A DNA stretch of 9,045 nt from Treponema sp. (GTDB taxonomy: Bacteria > Spirochaetota > Spirochaetia > Treponematales > Treponemataceae), in the NCBI GenBank assembly GCA_016282455.1, contig JAEEKM010000228.1:1-9045 (forward strand), read 5' to 3'. Below are positions 6,324 through 9,045 of the stretch, one piece after another. A program made the position numbers and the translations under genes. The notes below the pieces were generated by a model. It was not told where the DNA came from, searched no databases, and saw only the letters and a list, made by a program, of their open reading frames with translations. Within the stretch, counting starts at the first letter, position 1; every line of letters starts with the position of its first letter.

Positions 6324-7103
6324 ATGTTTCAAAAAGTAGGAATGAAGGCGCGGCTTTTTATAGAGGGCTTACGTTATGTTATGGGCTTCATCGGGCGCAC
6401 AGTAGTTTCATCTTTTTTCTTCTTTAAAAAAGAAAAGGCTGCCTTTAAAATTCTCATCATGCAGCTCTACTTCACTTTTGTTCAGGCCCTTCCCCTTACA
6501 GTCATTATGTCTCTGGGCTTAAGTTCTGCCATCTATCTTTTTGGTTATACCTTTCTTCTTTCACTGGGGCAGGCAAGCCTCATTTACAGTCTTCTTGTAA
6601 TTGTAGTCATGCGGGAACTGGGACCTCTTCTGGTTGCCTTTATGGTAACTGCCCGTTCTGCAACTGCCATTGCCATTGAACTCGGCGGCATGGTGGTAAG
6701 TCATCAGATAGAAAGTTACATTTCTGTGGGCGTAGATCCAGTTGGACATCTTGTTGCCCCCCGTTTTATTGCCGTAACAATTTCTGTTTTTATACTGAAC
6801 CTTTATTTTTCTCTTGTGGGAATTTTTGGTCCCATGGTGGTAAGCCTTATCTTTAGTCCTGATAACACATACGGTTACCTGTCTGGAATTCTCGGCGCAG
6901 TTTCTGTTTCTACAATAGTTACTTCCTGCATCAAGAGCATTCTCTTTGGCATGGTCATAGCCCTTTCTTCCACCTACTACGGTTTTAACGTAGAACGTGC
7001 TTCTACAGAACTTCCCATTGCAGGAATCAACGCAGTAGGTAAGTGCATTGCGGGAATCATCCTTGCTGATGTTTTTGTGATTGTACTTTCGCTGATTTTG
7101 TAG
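6324..7103 (+). CDS. mlaE: MlaE-type ABC transporter permease (MCE/lipid transport)
   Basis: A 259-residue inner-membrane permease of the MlaE family, the membrane channel subunit of an MCE lipid transporter. The family core is complete: MRELGP (96-101), ARSATAIAIELGGM (110-123) and VDPVGHLVAPR (137-147). Hydrophobic segments lie around 55-75, 85-109, 148-176, 186-216 and 240-259, with an amphipathic N-terminal helix (11-35). The length is typical (E. coli MlaE 260). The ATG at 6324 follows an extended -10 by eight nt and has no Shine-Dalgarno. M7 is an alternative start, but the upstream residues fit the usual N-terminal helix. It is the first gene of an E-F-D-lipoprotein operon. The direction of lipid movement cannot be read from sequence. 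Confidence 0.93.
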   Translation: MFQKVGMKARLFIEGLRYVMGFIGRTVVSSFFFFKKEKAAFKILIMQLYFTFVQALPLTVIMSLGLSSAIYLFGYTFLLSLGQASLIYSLLVIVVMRELGPLLVAFMVTARSATAIAIELGGMVVSHQIESYISVGVDPVGHLVAPRFIAVTISVFILNLYFSLVGIFGPMVVSLIFSPDNTYGYLSGILGAVSVSTIVTSCIKSILFGMVIALSSTYYGFNVERASTELPIAGINAVGKCIAGIILADVFVIVLSLIL

Positions 7104-7106
7104 GAG
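7102..7106 (+). promoter_or_regulatory. Shine-Dalgarno of mlaF overlapping the mlaE stop
   Basis: AGGAG starts at the second base of the mlaE TAG stop (7101-7103) and lies 5 nt before the mlaF ATG at 7112, which fixes that start. It contrasts with the absence of such a site before the promoter-proximal genes. Confidence 0.75.
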
Positions 7107-7111
7107 AGTGT

Positions 7112-7780
7112 ATGAGCTTTCTTGAGGCAAAGAATTTAAGTTTTAGTTCCCGTTCCGGAGAGATTATTCACGACGTAAGTCTTTCCATAGAAAAAGGATC
7201 TTCAACGGTTTTTATCGGTCACTCTGGAAGCGGAAAATCTACTTTGCTCAAACTTGTTGCAGGACTCCTTGTTCCTTCTTCGGGCACAATGCTTTTTGAA
7301 GGAAAAGATATTGAACTCATGTCCGACACAGAAAACGAAAACTTTAGAAAACGCAGCGCCTTTGTTTTTCAGGATTCTGCACTTTGGGCAAACCAGACAA
7401 TTTTTCAGAACTTGAGTTTACCCCTTGAACTTCACTTTCCAAAAATGAAATATGAAGAACGCCTTTCTACTGTTCAAGAAATTTGCTCTATGGTAAACTT
7501 TACAAAAGCGCTCGACCTTCGCCCCGCAAATCTTTCTGCCGGTGAACAGAAACTTGTTGCCTTTGCAAGAGCCATGATCTGTAAGCCGGAACTGCTTTTT
7601 CTTGACGAGGTAACGGCCAGTCTTGATAAAAAAAATGTGGAGCGGGTTATCACTCTGCTTCATGAATTTGTTGAACAGGGAAACACTCTTGTTTACGTGA
7701 GCCACAACTCAACAATGATTGCAGAGTTTCAGGGAACAATGATTTATATTGAGGACGGAAAAGTAAAAGATGAAATTTAA
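7112..7780 (+). CDS. mlaF: MlaF-type ABC transporter ATPase (MCE/lipid transport)
   Basis: A 222-residue cytosolic ATP-binding subunit that would power the MlaE permease. Walker A is GHSGSGKST (36-44, K42), the Q-loop Gln is Q87 in FVFQD, the signature is LSAGEQ (141-146, a variant of LSGGQ), Walker B is LLFLDE (161-166, catalytic E166), the D-loop is SLD (170-172) and the switch His is H198 in VSHNS. All catalytic elements are intact. It is a little shorter than E. coli MlaF (about 269) and ends soon after the H-loop, lacking the C-terminal extension by which MlaF contacts its own subunits and MlaB; no MlaB gene is visible. It follows mlaE by 8 nt and overlaps mlaD by 11 nt. Confidence 0.92.
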   Translation: MSFLEAKNLSFSSRSGEIIHDVSLSIEKGSSTVFIGHSGSGKSTLLKLVAGLLVPSSGTMLFEGKDIELMSDTENENFRKRSAFVFQDSALWANQTIFQNLSLPLELHFPKMKYEERLSTVQEICSMVNFTKALDLRPANLSAGEQKLVAFARAMICKPELLFLDEVTASLDKKNVERVITLLHEFVEQGNTLVYVSHNSTMIAEFQGTMIYIEDGKVKDEI

Positions 7781-8687
7781 AATAAACAAGTTTGACAGAA
7801 TGGTGGGAATCTTTTCAATCATTGCACTTGCAGGACTTCTTGTTCTGATTTTTTCCATCGGTTCAACACAAAAATGGTTTACAAGAAAAAACAAATACTA
7901 CACTTTTTTTGATACCGCCGCAGGAATAAGCCAGGGAATGGATCTTACCTACAAGGGTTTTTCAATCGGCAAAATTAAAAAAATTACTCTTGTCGGTCAC
8001 GAGGTCAGGGCAGATTTTTATATTCTTTCGGACTACGAAGATTATGTAAAAGAAGGTTCTCTTGTTCAGCTTATTACAAGTCCAATCGGATTGGGTTCTT
8101 CTTTTGTACTGCACCCCGGTTTTGGAGAAGGGATTATTCCTCCGGGAAGTGAACTTTACCGTCATGATTCAGAAATGGCAGATTTGTATTTTGAACAGGG
8201 CCTGAATGAACTTCACGATCAGTCTGATTCAATCGGTCTTCTTATGGGAAAAGTTTCTGTCCTCATGGATAACGTTAACCGCATTCTTTCCCAGCTTAAC
8301 GAAGCCTTTGCAGGGCGTGGTAAAGGTGAACTTGCAGGAATTGTTTCCAACATAAATGCCCTTCTTGGTAATATTGAAAAAATCACAAACATTCAGGGAC
8401 CGGATGAAAAACAGGTGGGACTTTTGCGAAATATTCTGGGAGAAGATATTAACACCAGTTTAAATGATATTCTTATAAGCCTTTCTTCCATAACCGGCGG
8501 AGCAGATTCCATCGTTGGAAACTTGGATCCCGAAGTGCAGTCCCTCATGCTGCTTTTACAGAATACACTTCTTCAGGTGCAGGATGTGCTTACCGGATTA
8601 AAGAATAATCCGCTTATTAAAAATGGTGTGCCCGAAAGAGGGGAGGCAACTCCTGCGTCTGAAATTTCCCGTGGAACTGATTTTTAA
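7770..8687 (+). CDS. mlaD: MlaD-type MCE-domain protein
   Basis: A 305-residue protein with one N-terminal membrane anchor (about 12-31), a single MCE domain (about 42-130, including FFDTAAGISQGMDLTYKGFSIGKI at 46-69 broken across its beta strands, and SPIGLGSSFVL at 104-114), and a long C-terminal region (about 135-285) rich in Leu/Ile/Asn heptad-like helices. MCE proteins form rings on the permease and bind lipid in the periplasm. This one is longer than E. coli MlaD (183); the extra helical tail could form a tube or needle-like extension as in other MCE proteins, which is an inference. The start ATG overlaps the end of mlaF by 11 nt (ATGAAATTTAA holds start and stop), suggesting coupled translation; GAGG sits 15 nt upstream, too far for a strong site. 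Confidence 0.9.
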   Translation: MKFKINKFDRMVGIFSIIALAGLLVLIFSIGSTQKWFTRKNKYYTFFDTAAGISQGMDLTYKGFSIGKIKKITLVGHEVRADFYILSDYEDYVKEGSLVQLITSPIGLGSSFVLHPGFGEGIIPPGSELYRHDSEMADLYFEQGLNELHDQSDSIGLLMGKVSVLMDNVNRILSQLNEAFAGRGKGELAGIVSNINALLGNIEKITNIQGPDEKQVGLLRNILGEDINTSLNDILISLSSITGGADSIVGNLDPEVQSLMLLLQNTLLQVQDVLTGLKNNPLIKNGVPERGEATPASEISRGTDF

Positions 8688-8689
8688 AA

Positions 8690-8694
8690 AGAGG
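8690..8694 (+). promoter_or_regulatory. Shine-Dalgarno of the lipoprotein gene
   Basis: AGAGG lies 5 nt before the ATG at 8700, just after the mlaD stop, and fixes the start of the last gene as part of the mla operon. Confidence 0.65.
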
Positions 8695-8699
8695 CAGTT

Positions 8700-9045
8700 A
8701 TGAAAAAGATTTTACAAAAGTTTTTAGTCATTTTACTTCCACTCCTTTTTGTTTCCTGTTCCTCCCAGCCCAAACCCCAGATGATTCTGCGGGACACTTA
8801 CAATCTTACAAATCAGATTTTTCAAAATGCAAACTATGCCCTTTCTGTGGGAAAAAATTCAGAAGCAAAAAAGTTTCTTTCCCAGGCCTATACCAATGCA
8901 GTTTCAATTGACTCAAAAGAACTTTTGTGCCGCATAAGTCTTTCAGGAATCATTTACAGCCTTAACACAGGGCTTGATACAAAAAAACTTTTAGACAACG
9001 CTCAGTTTCCTGACTATCCTGCACGCACCCTTCTTGCCATGGCTC
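8700..9045 (+). CDS. Putative lipoprotein of the mla operon (3' end outside window)
   Basis: 115 residues are visible before the window ends. The N-terminus is a lipoprotein signal: MKK, a hydrophobic stretch (residues 5-18) and the lipobox FVSC with Cys20 as the predicted lipidated residue, followed by SSQPKP. Spirochaetal lipoboxes are permissive, so FVSC is acceptable. The mature part is predicted helical, with Ala/Leu-spaced pairs (for example ANYALSVGKNSEAKKFLSQA, about 44-63) reminiscent of TPR-like repeats, but no family is recognised. It follows mlaD by 12 nt in the same operon, so it may act with the MCE complex at the periplasmic face or outer membrane, a role played in E. coli by MlaC/MlaA, to which no similarity is seen. 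Confidence 0.8.
   Translation, partial: MKKILQKFLVILLPLLFVSCSSQPKPQMILRDTYNLTNQIFQNANYALSVGKNSEAKKFLSQAYTNAVSIDSKELLCRISLSGIIYSLNTGLDTKKLLDNAQFPDYPARTLLAMA

Noticed and set aside
6561..7130. 189-codon open frame on the minus strand opposite mlaE
   Set aside because: It lies entirely antisense to a clearly conserved gene, has an odd Asn/His/Lys/Tyr-rich composition with no recognisable motif, and is explained as a codon-phase shadow.
8681..8690. TTTTTAAAAA palindrome after mlaD as a terminator
   Set aside because: It has no loop and no GC stem, overlaps the stop codon, and is followed at once by a good Shine-Dalgarno and a lipoprotein start, so the operon continues.
1..9045. tRNA, rRNA, riboswitch, insertion sequence or attachment site
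   Set aside because: No cloverleaf, conserved rRNA segment, transposase motif, terminal inverted repeat pair or riboswitch-like leader was recognised by eye. The intergenic gaps are all under 250 bases and are described above.

Overview
The window looks like chromosome of a host-associated spirochaete, most likely a Treponema. This is inferred from the AT-rich, lysine/phenylalanine-heavy coding style, 6-TM class III cyclases, an Mla/MCE lipid-transport operon followed by a lipoprotein with a short lipobox signal, and recognisable gene families. No rRNA or other marker gene is present to prove it. All named functions come from motifs read by eye.

Layout. (1) 1-1308, plus strand: the C-terminal part of a Type III restriction endonuclease (Res), cut by the window's left edge. 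(2) 1309-1552: a convergent intergenic region with a hairpin plus T-tract (probable terminator of res) and a 33-bp imperfect direct repeat. (3) 1553-3744, minus strand: a divergent threonine-synthase-like PLP enzyme, and upstream of it a rhomboid-like membrane protein whose TM6 catalytic histidine is not visible. (4) 3745-3874: a divergent promoter region. (5) 3875-6275, plus strand: two adjacent class III nucleotide cyclases, each with six membrane segments, overlapping by 11 nt. (6) 6276-9045, plus strand: its own promoter, then mlaE, mlaF, mlaD and a lipoprotein gene that runs off the right edge.

The most interesting item is the cyclase pair. The first protein keeps both metal-binding aspartates but has lost the transition-state Asn and Arg. 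The second keeps the Asn, the Arg and the C-terminal KGKG loop, but its first metal aspartate is Glu. This is the C1/C2 division of labour of mammalian membrane adenylyl cyclases, but split over two translationally coupled genes. The prediction is an obligate heterodimer with one good active site.

A second pattern concerns translation starts. Each of the four genes that directly follow a promoter (thrC-like, rhomboid-like, cyclase 1, mlaE) has a -10 hexamer only 6-9 nt before its ATG, with a -35-like hexamer exactly 17 nt further up, and no usable Shine-Dalgarno. Genes inside the operons instead use good Shine-Dalgarno sites or stop/start overlaps. Leaderless or nearly leaderless mRNAs are the simplest reading.

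The mla genes encode an inner-membrane permease, an ATPase and an MCE substrate-binding protein that would together move lipids between the membranes. The lipoprotein may be the outer-membrane or periplasmic partner.
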